This document shows positions 29,914 to 40,689 of a stretch of 64,000 nucleotides of DNA, one piece after another. Position numbers and translations under genes: made by a program. The notes under the pieces were generated by a model. The model did no database searches, was not told where the DNA came from, and saw only the letters and a list, made by a program, of their open reading frames with translations. The first letter of the stretch is position 1; each line of letters opens with the position of its first letter. This stretch comes from Symbiodinium natans (taxonomy: Eukaryota; Sar; Dinophyceae; Suessiales; Symbiodiniaceae): assembly GCA_905221605.1 (NCBI GenBank), contig CAJNDS010002277.1, positions 1 to 64,000 on the forward strand, written 5' to 3'.

Positions 29914-30814
29914 GATCCCTAAACCCTAAACCCTAAACCCCAAACCCAGATGCCTTGCGCTGGCGCTGGCCGCGTTGGCTTCGGGTTCTTCATCTCTCGC
30001 GCCTTGCAATGACTAGGTCTGATTATGGGTTTAGGGTTTAGGGTTTAGGGCAGGCAGGTGGTGGGGAGGAGACGCTTGATGAAGTGCACATTCGGCTGTC
30101 TGCCCAAAAGCCTACTAGAGCACTGTACACAGGGTTTGACTCCACATGTTCGGATATCGGTACATTTATTTATGTCTATATGCCACTCTAGGTTATAAGA
30201 GGGAGATAAATTGATCAATTGCTTAGCAAAAGAGAGCCTCGTCAGTGAAGATCCTACAGCCCTAAACCCTAGGTCTAAGAAAAAATCAACATACCCCAAA
30301 CCCATACCTTAACCTATAAAAGGAGAATACAAGGAGATTTTTTACCACACCTCTTCATTTCTTTTAAGAGTGAATCTTCCTCAGACTACAACTCCGAGCC
30401 CCGAACCTCGTTTGGAGGGCACTCACGAGTCAGGGCTCAAGGTGTGTCATAGGAGTTGAAGTCTTTGGGCACCAAGATCTTGGGTGCTTAATCATGCAAA
30501 ATCTACACGCCCGAAACTCTAAGCCATAGACCCAAAGTCCTAAACCCCTCAACCCCAAGCCCTACACCCTAAACCCTAAACCCGAAACCTTAAACCCCTT
30601 GAACCATCCTCACCTTCGCAGTTACGATACTTGTCGCCCTACCTATACTTACCCATGAACCTCTAAGTAGGGCCTCAATAGGGTCGAGCGCTCTAGGGAG
30701 TAGGGGCTAAGCGTTGTAGGGCTGTCGGGTTTAAGGGTTTAGGGTTTAGGGCCGTAAGGTTTAAGGCCTGTAGGTTTAGGGTTTGATTAGGGCTGTACCA
30801 GCCTGGACCCTCCA

Positions 30815-31015
30815 AAATCTCACCGTTCGATGAGGGGACACAGATTTCCACAGATTCCGGCATGAAAATCTGCGTCCGGACCCCCCAGATTACGGATATT
30901 CCGCAGGTTTCCCACACATTCAACACCAACAAAACTCAAGGCCACAGATTCCTCACGGATTTTTCACACTTCAGGAAAACACATTGGACACGGATTTTCC
31001 ACAGAAAAAAAAAAA
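30815..31015. repeat. Degenerate CACAGATTTTCCACA repeat field
   Basis: At least six related pieces: ACAGATTTCCACAGATTCC, GAAAATCTGCGTCCGG, CAGATTACGGATATTCC, CACAGATTCCTCACGG, ATTTTTCACACTTC and CACGGATTTTCCACAG. They occur in direct and inverted form. Their nature is unknown. Confidence 0.5.
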
Positions 31016-31145
31016 CAACCTCAGACTATTAGTCTTCTCAGACATTACCAGGATTCATAGGCATAAGGCTAAGGCTTATAGGGCTATCGGGTTTAGGGGT
31101 TTAGAATTGTCCAGGGATTCGTTTTTGTTTCTCTGCGGGGATGGG

Positions 31146-31209
31146 AACAATTTTCCGGGACTCTTGGAGAAGCCTCATAGGGATTTCCTGAGAGTCCCGG
31201 AAAATTGTT
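31146..31209. repeat. Perfect 19-bp inverted repeat before a T/G tract
   Basis: AACAATTTTCCGGGACTCT (31146-31164) and AGAGTCCCGGAAAATTGTT (31191-31209) are exact reverse complements around a 26-base loop. The right arm runs into ~125 bases of T/G-only sequence (31205-31330) whose frames encode F/W/G or N/Q/K low complexity. Confidence 0.95.
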
Positions 31210-31449
31210 TTTTTTTTGGTATTTTTGGTTTTTTTGGCTTTGTTTTTTTTGTTTTTTTTGGTTTTGGTTTTTTTGTTTTTTTTTTTGGTTTTGGTTTTTT
31301 GGTTTTTTTGGTTTTGGTATTTTTGGTTTTTCTACTGATCCGTGTATGCGATTTTCGTTGTATTTTAGTCTACGCCCTAGGAAATACGCTATATTGCACA
31401 CCGAGTTTGCTTGCAGTGCAGCTGGGTGACTTGAGACAAGGCGAAAAAG

Positions 31450-31575
31450 GGTAGGTCACTGGGGGGGGGGGTACCATATACATATGGTTCAGCGTGGGGC
31501 CTTCCCGGCCCCCCCCCCCCCCCCCCCCCCCACCCCCCCCCCCCCCCCCCATGGTATCCCCCCCCCCCCCAAGTC
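31450..31575. mobile_element. Hairpin element with C/G-run arms
   Basis: GGTCACTGGGGGGGGGGGTA and CCAT at the left oppose ATGGTATCCCCCCCCCCCCA at the right. The interior holds long C runs. The AGGGTAGGTCACTGGGG start and CTACTC end suggest a family B relative, but homopolymers obscure the rest. Confidence 0.5.
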
Positions 31576-31584
31576 TACTCTACG

Positions 31585-32060
31585 GTCCCTAAACCCTAAA
31601 CCCTAAACCCTAAACCCTAAACCCTAAACCCCCTAAACCCTAAACCCTAAACCCTAAAACCTAAACCCTAAACCCTAAACCTTAAGTCTTAAACCTTAAA
31701 CCCTAAACCCTAAAACCCTGAACCCTAAACCCTAACCCTAAAACCAACCCCCAACCACACCACAGGGGGGGGGGGATCATCTTAGTACCCCATCCGCGGG
31801 GAAAACCCTAAACCCTAAACCCTAAACCCTAAACCCTAAACCCTAAACCCTAAACCCTAAAACCCTAAAACCCTAAACCCCTAAAACCCTAAAACCCTAA
31901 AACCCTAACCCTAAACCCTAAACCCTAAACCCTAAAACCCCTAAAACCCTAAAACCCTAAAACCCCCCTAAACAAAACCCTAAACCCTAAACCCTAAACC
32001 CTAAACCCTAACCACAGGGGGGGGGGGGGGGGTATCTTAGTACCCCATCCGGGCCCCGCC
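31585..32060. repeat. CCCTAAA / CCCTAAAA arrays with a duplicated G-run module
   Basis: Two arrays (31585-31745 and 31804-32015), the second rich in CCCTAAAA. Each is followed by a module AACC(A)CACAGGGGGGGGGG then ATCTTAGTACCCCATCC (31757-31793 and 32012-32050), a direct repeat of array plus module. Confidence 0.85.
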
Positions 32061-32260
32061 GGGGCTGAACCATGTAAAATTTATTAATTTATATGTGTTT
32101 TTTTGGGGGGGGGTTCTAAAGCAGATAGTGGTTTTGGAATGAGACTCAGGTTTCAGGGTGTGGGGCTTAGGGCTTAGGGTTTCGGTTTTTTTGTATGTTT
32201 TGGAGCTTCTCGGTTCCCAAGCAGAGTTATTTAGGGTTTAGGCGGTTTAGGGTTTAAGGT

Positions 32261-32563
32261 TTAGGGTCCGCCGACCCGGGCGGCGTGTGGATGGGAAAAG
32301 GAGGTGAAAACCTCCCTCTTTCCCTCCTTACCCCCACGGCGGGGGGGGGGGGGGGTAGCTTTTTCGCCCCCCTCCCCCCCCCCCCCACCAACCCCCCCCC
32401 TACCAACAATTGATGGGTCCTGGTGCTACCCCCTACCCCCCCCCCCCCAACGTTTCACAGAGGCTCAAGCAAATCAACTTTTGGCATCCTTTGAGCTGAC
32501 GAGCGCGTTTAAACCTTTCAACTATGCAGCAGGGTCGGCGGCTTGAGCCGGAGGCTCTTAAAT
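32261..32563. mobile_element. Element with 10-bp terminal inverted repeats, copy 2
   Basis: Same ends as 25752-26254 (CCGCCGACCC / GGGTCGGCGG), same subterminal blocks and same GGCTTGAGCCGGAGGCTCTT AAAT right flank. The middle C-rich tract is shorter. The right flank is followed at once by the ORF at 32620. Confidence 0.77.
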
Positions 32564-32619
32564 CGGGCAACGCCCCTCTGTTTGCCTGCTAGGGCGGAAG
32601 CCCTCGCTTTAGCAATGGG

Positions 32620-32928
32620 ATGGGCATGCAGGGCCGCCCTTGGAGAGCAGCAAGGGAACTCCGCGGCCTCCCGGGGCCCTTCCGGACCGACCGGAGCAGG
32701 GCAGGGATGCGAGAGCACCTTCAAAAGCATTCCAAAGCAGGAAACGCCGCCCATACCGATGATTTTGAGCTTTTTGTCGACCTGGAAAAGAGTGCTTTTC
32801 TAACCCTTGACATTCCATTCCGACCACAGATGCACATACTTATAGGGCATCATTCTCTTGCATACGCTTTACAAGGATTTGAGATGACGGATTGGGTCTT
32901 CGACTGGAGAGTTGTTGGCAGCCAGTGA
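32620..32928 (+). CDS. Unassigned ORF, 102 codons
   Basis: Plus frame with convincing composition in its second half (DDFELFVDLEKSAFLTLDIP, then FRPQMHILIGHHSLAYALQG, then DWVFDWRVVGSQ), ending near GTGAGG, a possible donor. The frame start may be upstream or spliced. No family is recognised with confidence. The next segments downstream have CCACAG and GTAAGT splice-like signals (32992, 33010). Confidence 0.4.
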   Translation: MGMQGRPWRAARELRGLPGPFRTDRSRAGMREHLQKHSKAGNAAHTDDFELFVDLEKSAFLTLDIPFRPQMHILIGHHSLAYALQGFEMTDWVFDWRVVGSQ

Positions 32929-33150
32929 GGGTCGAGATAGGATGCTGCCTGTCCATAACCGTCCCAGCCCCCGATCTTTTCCACAGTTGGTGGATGCTTG
33001 GTTGAAAAGTAAGTGCAAAAAAACACGATCTTGGGTCAGCTTAGGTGGTTAGCTGGGTCTGGGCTGTTACACAGTTAAACGTGCTTCTTCGTTATTGTAC
33101 GGGTGACTCCAGGACGAGCGACTCGTCACCTGGTGTTGGGGGATGAGAAT

Positions 33151-33258
33151 CTGGACATGGTACACATTGGTGCAGGGGCCGATTTTGTTGGACAGGCATT
33201 CAGAGCTGCTGGTTGGCGAGTATTTTCGTTTGACAAGTGCCTCTCGGATTGTAGAGTA
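33151..33258 (+). CDS. Rossmann/methyltransferase-like exon
   Basis: Plus frame reads DMVHIGAGADFVGQAFRAAG then WRVFSFDKCLSDCR, followed by AGA before GTATGC, a donor-like site. The pattern hydrophobic-GxGxD, AFRxxGW, VFxFD is that of the first beta-alpha-beta unit of SAM-dependent methyltransferase folds, including C5-DNA-methyltransferase-like proteins. Only this motif is visible, so the assignment is tentative. The ORF at 32620-32928 may belong to the same gene. Confidence 0.35.
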
Positions 33259-33496
33259 TGCTGGGACCTAAACCTTAAACCCCAAACCCTTAACCCTGAA
33301 CTGGCAGTCCCTGAAGATCTCTAGTCTAGAATCAACAACACCAGGTCAGAGCGCAGACCACAACATTCATCACGAAGATTCCCTGCGGCAGCTCTGCTCA
33401 CGCTAAACCCCAAACTTCTTCTCGATAAGGGGGGCGGATGAAATTGGGTTTGCCCTGAAAGGCTCATGTGCGCTTGTCTTTTCGGGAATTTCTGCA

Positions 33497-33553
33497 GTCC
33501 TCCGTGAGGCACACCATAGCAAAACCAAAGAGGCACTACATTTTGAGCCTCAG
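33497..33553 (+). CDS. Exon-like segment with GC donor
   Basis: After TTTCTGCAG the plus frame reads VLREAHHSKTKEALHFEPQ and ends CTCAG before GCAAGC, a GC-type donor as in the HAD gene. It could be a further exon of the gene at 33151. The minus strand is also open. Confidence 0.3.
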
Positions 33554-33559
33554 GCAAGC

Positions 33560-33575
33560 ACCCCCCCCCCCCCCC

Positions 33576-33608
<33 letters not shown>
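33560..33608. repeat. C16-A33 homopolymer pair
   Basis: A C run passes directly into a long A run. It might be a retrocopy tail or an assembly-sensitive tract. Confidence 0.9.
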
Positions 33609-33609
<1 letters not shown>

Positions 33610-34549
33610 AGCCCTCAAAACCCTGAACCCCAATCCCCAGAAGCCCAAAACCCTAAACCCGAAACCCTGAACCCTCATAGGAATCCTTAATATGATCAAA
33701 ACGCAATACGGTGCAGGTGGCGCCTTCCCTTGATCGGATGCTTCGCCCTGGTCCAACGGAAGGACTGCCACTAAAACCTCCCTGGCACCCTTACACCCTA
33801 AAGCCTTAAGGGCCCTAAACCCTTAAACCAAAAACCCTTAACAAAAAGAACTGGTAGTGGTAACACCCCCTCTGCGCCCAACTTGACGGGCTTCATAAAC
33901 CCTAAACCCTGAAACCCTGGGCCCCTATACCCCAAACCTTTCGTCCCTAACCCTGCATCCAGACTCTAAACCCTAAACCCTAAACCCGAAACCCTAAACC
34001 CTAAACCCTAAACTCTAAACCCTAGCCCCGAGAGTAGCCGGTTCTGGGCTTTAGGCTTAGGGTTTTTTTAAATCAGCTCTGGAGGGTGTGCGTGGATGTT
34101 TCGGTTTTAGGGTTTAGGGTTTAGAGTTTAGGGTTCAGAGATTAGGGTTTTGGGGTTTCGGGTTCAGGGTTCAGAAACTTGATGAGGCCTCCGCACATGT
34201 CAGGCCGCTATGAACCCCATCAAAGCTGCGCTACACCTCGCTGACTGCGTGGTTGTGTAGGAAGGCAAGGGGATTACAGGTTTCGGAATTCCGCACCTTG
34301 TACCCCTGTATGCCCCTGAAAGGATGCAGCTCTACAGGGCACCTACTACCTCGAATTCCCTGCCAAGTATGCCTGATAGCACTTCTGAGGCTACTAAACC
34401 CAAAGCCGAAGCCCTGGAGGGGCATGAAAGACTTACACTTACACCTTGAAAAGGACTGGATTCAGGGTTTAAGGTGCCAGGGTCCAAGCTTAAACCGAAG
34501 GCCAGGGAAATTGGTACCCTCTTTTAGAAAATATAAATAAATACATCTA

Positions 34550-34627
34550 TATACAGATATACGTATATATATAAATAAATAAATAAATAAATAAATAAAT
34601 ATATATATATATATATATATACATATG

Positions 34628-34711
<84 letters not shown>

Positions 34712-34712
34712 G
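34550..34712. repeat. ATAA, TA and TATATG microsatellites
   Basis: ATAA tetramers, then TA dinucleotides, then about 14 copies of TATATG. The Y/T or I/Y frames are not genes. Confidence 0.95.
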
Positions 34713-34881
34713 ATGTATATCTGTATATATACACGACTGAGGATTTAAGCGTATGTGTAGGCCCCCCCCCCTGAACCAGTAAGTTACTCTAGCAAGTTGT
34801 ACGAGTAGGGTTCCTTCTTCAGGTCAGGCCGACTGCATTGTGACATTGTGACAAGTACAAGCCCCTTCAACTTGCTCAGTA

Positions 34882-35015
34882 GCGGAACCCTAAACCCTAC
34901 CCAAAGGCTCCTTTGTAGTACCTTTTGGGGGTAGTATACGAGAGTCCCCTATACCTAACCCAAAAAGGAACTACATTGGAGCCTTTGGGTAAATCCGCCT
35001 GCAGCAGGGTTCCGC
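34882..35015. mobile_element. Hairpin element family K
   Basis: Outer arms GCGGAACCCT / AGGGTTCCGC and inner perfect arms ACCCAAAGGCTCC / GGAGCCTTTGGGT; further TTTGTAGTACC / GGAACTACATTGG. It contains a CCCTAAACCC unit. Confidence 0.82.
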
Positions 35016-35379
35016 GGTAGACCATTCGAGCAAACAGCGTCTCCGTCTCCGTCATGGCAGCAGGCCCAACATCAGGCGATTCGTGTGATCCCTGTTGTTA
35101 GGGACTTCGGGTTCAGTTTTATCCCTGTTGTTCGGGACTGAGGGTTCAGCCCTGACGTGTGGTAATGTCTATTCCATTAGGCTTGCATTCAGACAGTAGC
35201 TCGAAGCGTCGCTGTGTGTGTGTTTCGAACTTTCTTTTTCAACATTTCATTGCGATGTACGCTAAAGAGTTGAAGACAACTCAAACAAGGCCAAGCATGC
35301 CGCAGCCCGTCTCAAAGGGTCCTGCGTAGGAAAAAAACAGGGTGGGAATTGAACAGTGAAGCCCCCAAAACATACACTC

Positions 35380-35523
35380 GGTAACCCCCCCCCCAGCAAC
35401 CATATCATCATCATTATCACTATCATTATTATTCTTAGTCTGATTCTTCTTCTTCTGATTATTATGATTATGATTAAGGGTACTCTTTTTTGGGGGGTAA
35501 AGGGTACCACTGGGCTACCTAGT
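35380..35523. mobile_element. Hairpin element family B with trinucleotide centre
   Basis: CAGCAACCATATCATC at the left and TAAAGGGTACCACTGGGCTACC at the right match family B. The interior is ATT/ATC/TTC microsatellite. Confidence 0.7.
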
Positions 35524-36439
35524 AATTACCAATGGGCCCGCGGGAGATGGCCGAAGGATGGTACTTCCCCGTGCCCAAACCCTTTGGCACTCCCCGAGCA
35601 GCTGGCAGAGGTTGCGGCGGCCGGACAAGTTGTTTAGGTGGGTTTTAGGGTTTAGGGTTTCGGGTTGAGGGTTTAGGGTGTAACCCTACTTTGGAGTAGA
35701 CCCTGGAAAAGTTCATACGTTTTAGGTATAAGTAGCTATAATCGGAACCCCGAACCAGCAAAAAAGTATTGAACTTCAAAGTATAGTACTCCAAAACCCA
35801 GTCTGTAGGTTCAAACAGTCAATGTCCTTAAGACCTCCTCTACACCCCAAACCCTCATAATTTACAGTAGGTCCCGCTGTTATTCGTGTCTACAAACAGA
35901 GGTGACCTCCATCAACGACCCGGGAGCCTCAAAGTGAAGCTGAAACAAGCCCCCCTTGCAAACTTCTGGGCTTCAGGCTCAGGCTTATAGAGGCTTTCAG
36001 AAGTCTATGTGTGTCTATGTGTGCATAAATGTGTACAACCATGCACCTACGTGTATCTTTGTATATACATCTACGCACAATGGGATGTAGAACGCCCGGG
36101 TTCAAGTCAGGTCCTCTTAGGCCTCAAAAGTACCCGGAGCCCTACAGTAACCCAACAAACCCTGAACCCTAAACCCTAAACCCTACACCTGAATGATTTG
36201 TGAGAACTGCAGTTTACCAAGCAGGGCTACTAAAGAGTCTGAAGACGTTAGAGCTTGCTTTGGTGTACTGATATCCCTACTTCTATCTGGCCGACATCCT
36301 AAACCCTAAACCCTAAACCCCAAAACCCTAAACCCTAAACCCCAAAACCCTAAAACCCTAAACCCATTGAAAAGCTGAGACATCCCAGCCTCCTTGTCAG
36401 TCCGCCTTCGCACAGCTTCGGAAGAAGAGGACAAGGCGT

Positions 36440-36535
36440 TGGGGAGAGGGGAGAGGGGAGAGGGGAGAGGGGAGAGGGGAGAGGGGAGAGGGGAGAGGGG
36501 AGAGGGGAGAGGGGAGAGGGGAAGGGAGGGGAGGG
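36440..36535. repeat. AGAGGGG heptamer array
   Basis: About 12 perfect AGAGGGG units, a purine-only heptamer with the same period as the telomere motif. Confidence 0.95.
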
Positions 36536-37139
36536 GGGCCCCTAAGCCCTAAACCCTTGAACCCGAAACCCTTAAACCCTAAAACCTTAACCCTATAGGG
36601 TTTGGGGGTTTTGAGGGCTCAAGGAGAGAGAGGGCAGGGGCAGGCAGAGACAGTTTCGGGGTGGCGGGGAGGATTTGAGAACCCTAGGGTTTAGGGTTGA
36701 GGGTTTGGGGCTTTGGGCATAAGGTTTTGGCTTCAGGGTTAGGGTATAGGGTAGCTGCAAAACCCTAAACTCTAAATCCTGAACCTTCTGCAGGTTCAAG
36801 TTTCAGGCTCTGCGGATCTGGACCCTAAACGCTTCATATAAACCGGTTTCAAGGGCCCTTATTATTATAACTAAGGCCCTTGAACCCTGAAAGCCGTTCG
36901 AAAGCGATTCGGCCCTTGTAACACCGGTGGAACCCTCGAAAACCCTATAAACCCTAACATAAGCCCTATAGATCCTAAACCCAAAACCCTAGCAAACCTA
37001 ACGCCGACGCAGGCGGTGAAAGATGTCACCGGCTACGCCAGGTTTAGAGAAACTGCCGCACGTAGAGGTCTCCTGACCGTTTTGTGAACTCCTATACTTA
37101 TTAAAGCTTGGGCGTATTTTGCGTGTCTGTCAGGTGGTC

Positions 37140-37335
37140 CCGAATTTTGGAATATACCCATATGGGTAGTTTCCTAAATTCGGGTCCCTTCTTGGGTACC
37201 CCTTACAAGGCGCGCCCTTTAAAACGGATCCCAAGACAGGACCCGAATTTAGGGAAAACTACCCAAACCCTATACCCCAAACCCAAAACCCAAACCCAAA
37301 ACCATCTATTGGGATATACCCATAATTTACTACTG
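37140..37335. mobile_element. Palindromic element with CGAATTT arms
   Basis: CCCGAATTTTGG ATATACCC at the left; GGACCCGAATTTAGGG near the right; inner AATTCGGGTCCCTTCTTGGG and CCCAAGACAGGACCCGAATT are inverted copies. It ends near GGGATATACCCATAATT. Not clearly related to the other families. Confidence 0.65.
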
Positions 37336-37709
37336 GACCTGCATCTTGAACCACCCGAGCTCGGACCTTTTGCTGCTTGAAAGTGTCTGCGCAGCCTCCA
37401 GGGTCGAACCGGCGCCGACAAATAGCTGCACACTCAACCCTAAACCCTAAAGCCGATAGGTTTAGGGTTTAGGGTTTAGGATGTTGGGTATTTCTAAAAA
37501 TGATCCTCTTAACCCCAGTAAGGGAAAATTGAAAATTTCCCAAGGGCCTACCTAGACTAAGCACTCAAGCACCTGCGCCTTTTACTAGTGGTTGCGGGCT
37601 TAGGGTTTAGGCTTTAGGGTGTTAGTTTTGCAGTTGTCCCTAAACCAGCAAATATGAGACCTTAAGCCCTAAGACCCTAATGCAAGACCTAAACCCTAAA
37701 CCCTAAACC

Positions 37710-37741
<32 letters not shown>

Positions 37742-37768
37742 ACTTTAAACCCTAGCGCAAGACCCAAG

Positions 37769-37858
37769 CTACGCCGCCCTCGGGCTCATGCGACACCGCA
37801 GCAGACCTCACGGACTCGCCTGGCTCGCAGGGCTGCGGAATGAGGAGCAAGGTTCAGG
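37769..37858 (+). CDS. Exon-like spacer
   Basis: Plus frame reads KTQATPPSGSCDTAADLTDS then PGSQGCGMRSK between two telomere-motif stretches. Product unknown. Confidence 0.27.
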
Positions 37859-38627
37859 CTTTTGCGGGTTTGGGGGTTTGGGTGTTTGGGGTTTAGGGTG
37901 CACGTAGGGATTAGGGTTTAGGGTTCAGGGTTTAGGGTGTACCAGGGATTCGGGTCTAGTTGTGTCCCCTTTACATGAGGCTCCATATTGTAATGGGATC
38001 CAAAGATGATCAGAATGTAGAGAACCCGACATGTCAGGCATGAACCCCCCCCCCACCAAATAGATGGCATTAAAACTCTTCGTGATACATAAAAAAATTT
38101 TGGGGTAGTCTGATACTAGCCTTTTACAGGGGTTATAAAAGGATGATATGCGGTAAATTCATCAGGCGCCTGTGCACCCTTGACCCTAAATCCTTAGCCC
38201 TATAAGCCGCATCTTCCTGAAGGGGTGGACTAAGGGAGCTGGGTCCGGATTCTCAGGGGTCAGGCTTGCAGGATTCAGTGCGTTGGAGTAGGCCCTTCGA
38301 TTTCAGGGTTCCGGGTTGCTTGGAAGTTGGGTTTGAGGGTTCAGGGTTCGGGTTGAAAGGGTTTGGGCTTCGGGCTTTAGAAGTTTGAGTGTGTCATTGC
38401 GCAACTGAGGCTTTTTCTACTACTGACTAGGAGACCCTGCTGCAGATGTCGAGCAAACCGAAGAAAGCAAACAAGCTAAGCATGAACTCACCCACACCGA
38501 ACACAACCCCCCTGCAACCTCCTCAGCTCCCTGTTGGCAGAAGACTATAGGGTTCTTAAGGGAAGGGGGGGGGGTTTCAAGGGGGGGGCATGCAACCCAG
38601 GTTCCCTGTACTCCTCTGACTTCCTAA

Positions 38628-38690
38628 GTAGGGTTTAGGGTTTAGGGTTTAGGGTTTAGGGTTTAGGGTTTAGGGTTTAGGGTTTAGGAG
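38628..38690. repeat. Interstitial TTTAGGG array
   Basis: Eight to nine perfect units. It is followed by AGCAAGGCCATCTG, a motif repeated at ~38797 and, inverted, at ~39177. Confidence 0.96.
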
Positions 38691-39263
38691 CAAGGCCATC
38701 TGGTCATTTCTCTAAATTACGGATTTTTGGGGTCCTTATTATGAGGCGGCCCTCTTATTTTAAAGGTACCCAGAAAAGGACCATATTTTTGAGAGCAAGG
38801 CCATCTGCTAGGACGTAACAGCAGAGGGTAGGGTTCAGGGTTTAGGGTTAAGGGCTTAGGGCTTAGGGCTTAGGGTTTAGGCTGTGATTTAGGGTTTCAG
38901 GACCTGTAACTCATCAACGAGCGTTGAGGTCTATCAGGGCTAGGGGTTTTGCGCTTCCAGGGTGTAGTGTCTAGCGCACTAAGGAGTTCAGGGCAAAAGG
39001 CCAGAGGCTCGAGGTCTCGCGCAGGTTTAGGTCGAGGCCCTCCCTAAGCTGTGGTTTCCCCCAAGCCGTCGGGGGACTCTGCTTATAGGGTTCTGAAGGG
39101 AGGGGGTTTAAGGGGGGTAGGTAGCTAGGGAGCTCCTAGGGGAGAACCCTAAACCCTAAACCTCTGGTTCCCAGCAGATGGCCTTGCTCTCAAGCCTCTG
39201 TCGCTTGCACGGCGGCTGCGAAGCCTCGGCTGCCTCGAGCGGTGGCTTGGGGTAGGCCAAGGA

Positions 39264-39395
39264 GGGTTTAGGGTTTAGGGTTTAGGGTTTAGGGTTTAGG
39301 GTTTAGGGTTTAGGGTTTAGGGTTTAGGGTTTAGAGTTTAGGGTTTAGGGTTTAGGGTTTGGGGGTTAGGGGTTAGGGTTCAGGGTTTAGGGCGT
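39264..39395. repeat. Interstitial TTTAGGG array
   Basis: About 17 units. The spacer to its left (39170-39263) is open on both strands: plus MALLSSLCRLHGGCEAS, minus PPCKRQRLESKAIC. Confidence 0.96.
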
Positions 39396-39717
39396 TGCTG
39401 ATATGATCCTCTTAAACCCCAATAAGGGAAAATATACAACGTCCCAAGAGAAACCCTATAAAACCCTAAACCCCAAACCCCAAACCCCAAACCTAAAACC
39501 CCAAACCAAAATTCACGCAAGCAAACCCTAAACCCTATACCCTAAACCCCAAAAACCAAAGCCCCAAACCCAGAATCATGAACTTCCCCCGCGCCTCGGA
39601 CTGTCGGAGATCTTCCTCCAGTCCTGGCAAGGTTTTTTTTTTTGTTCAGGGGCTGGGCGGTTCGGGCCTGGGGCTTAAAAGGGCTTTCAAGGGTGTTGAA
39701 GGACGTCTCAAACCCTA

Positions 39718-39765
39718 AATGAACGGCATCTTCACCAAGGTAGAAGAGTACCTGGACATCCCTAA
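39718..39765 (+). CDS. Small exon-like fragment
   Basis: Plus frame reads MNGIFTKVEEYLDIP between unique DNA and a CCCTAAA stretch. It looks like coding sequence but is too short to assign. Confidence 0.28.
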   Translation, partial: NERHLHQGRRVPGHP

Positions 39766-40138
39766 ACCCTAAACCCTACACCCTAAACCCTAACCGCAAC
39801 GCCCAAAGCTATGCTAACTCCACGAAACCCCAAAGACCTCCGTCGTAGGTGCCCTATAGGACGCAGGGAAGAAGCGGATGCCCGTGTTCGTCCTAGAGGG
39901 GTTTACAAGTAACCCAAAAAACTGGTTGTCCTAAGCTACTGAGGTGAAACCCGAAGCCTTCAAGCCGAGGCTATAACCTTAAATCCTACGACTATGGCCC
40001 TCAACGCTAGACCCTCTAGTCTTTAAAGCCTGGGTTTAGGGTTTATAGGGTTTAGGGTTTCGTGTTCAAGCCTACACCACTAAAACCCTAAACCCCCTAA
40101 ACCCCAAAACAACCCACACAGCCCTAAGGCCCGAAGCT

Positions 40139-40213
40139 CTAAACCCTAAACCCTAAACCCTAAACCCTAAACCCTAAACCCTAAACCCTAAACCCTAAAC
40201 CCTAAACCCTAAA
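40139..40213. repeat. Interstitial CCCTAAA array
   Basis: Ten perfect units, directly before the 21-bp minisatellite. Confidence 0.97.
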
Positions 40214-40242
40214 CCTCTCCTACCATATAATTATAAACCTTA

Positions 40243-40622
40243 ATGGTATTCGTGGGCAAGGCCCAAATATTCGTGGGCAAGGCCCAAAGATTCGTGGGCA
40301 AGGCCCAAATATTCGTGGGCAAGGCCCAAAATCCGGATTTTGGGCCTTGCCCACGAATTTTTGGGCCTTGCCCACGAATTTTTGGGCCTTGCCCACGAAT
40401 TTCTGTTGGGTTCGTGGGCAAGGCCCAAAAATTCGTGGGCAAGGCCCAAATATTCGTGGGCAAGGCCCAAATATTCGTGGGCAAGGCCCAAATATTCGTG
40501 GGCAAGGCCCAAATATTCGTGGGCAAGGCCCAAGTATTCGTGGGCAAGGCCCAAATATTCGTGGGCAAGGCCCAAGTATTCGTGGGCAAGGCCCAAAAAT
40601 TCGTGGGCAAGGCCCAAGGCCC
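40243..40622. repeat. 21-bp minisatellite with inverted central block
   Basis: Unit ATTCGTGGGCAAGGCCCAAA(T). Four direct units, then the palindromic junction AAATCCGGATTT (40329-40340), three inverted units, a second junction (TTCTGTTGGG, ~40400-40410), then about ten direct units. Twenty-one is a multiple of three, so five or more frames stay open and give 7-residue repeats on both strands. These are not treated as genes. Confidence 0.95.
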
Positions 40623-40689
40623 ACATTGCCCTTGACACCCTAAACCGTTGAGCCCCTAAACCCTTGAGACCCTAAACACTTGAAACCCT

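Noticed and set aside
34462-34734. 90-codon Tyr/Thr repeat ORF
   Set aside because: Translation of the TATATG microsatellite.
36085-36130. B-box-like CGGGTTCAAGTCAGG
   Set aside because: No A box or cloverleaf upstream, so not called as a tRNA or tRNA-derived SINE.
40209-40651. Six overlapping ORFs of 98-134 codons on both strands
   Set aside because: They are all created by the 21-bp repeat, whose length is a multiple of three, so any stop-free unit opens several frames. No unique sequence supports any of them.
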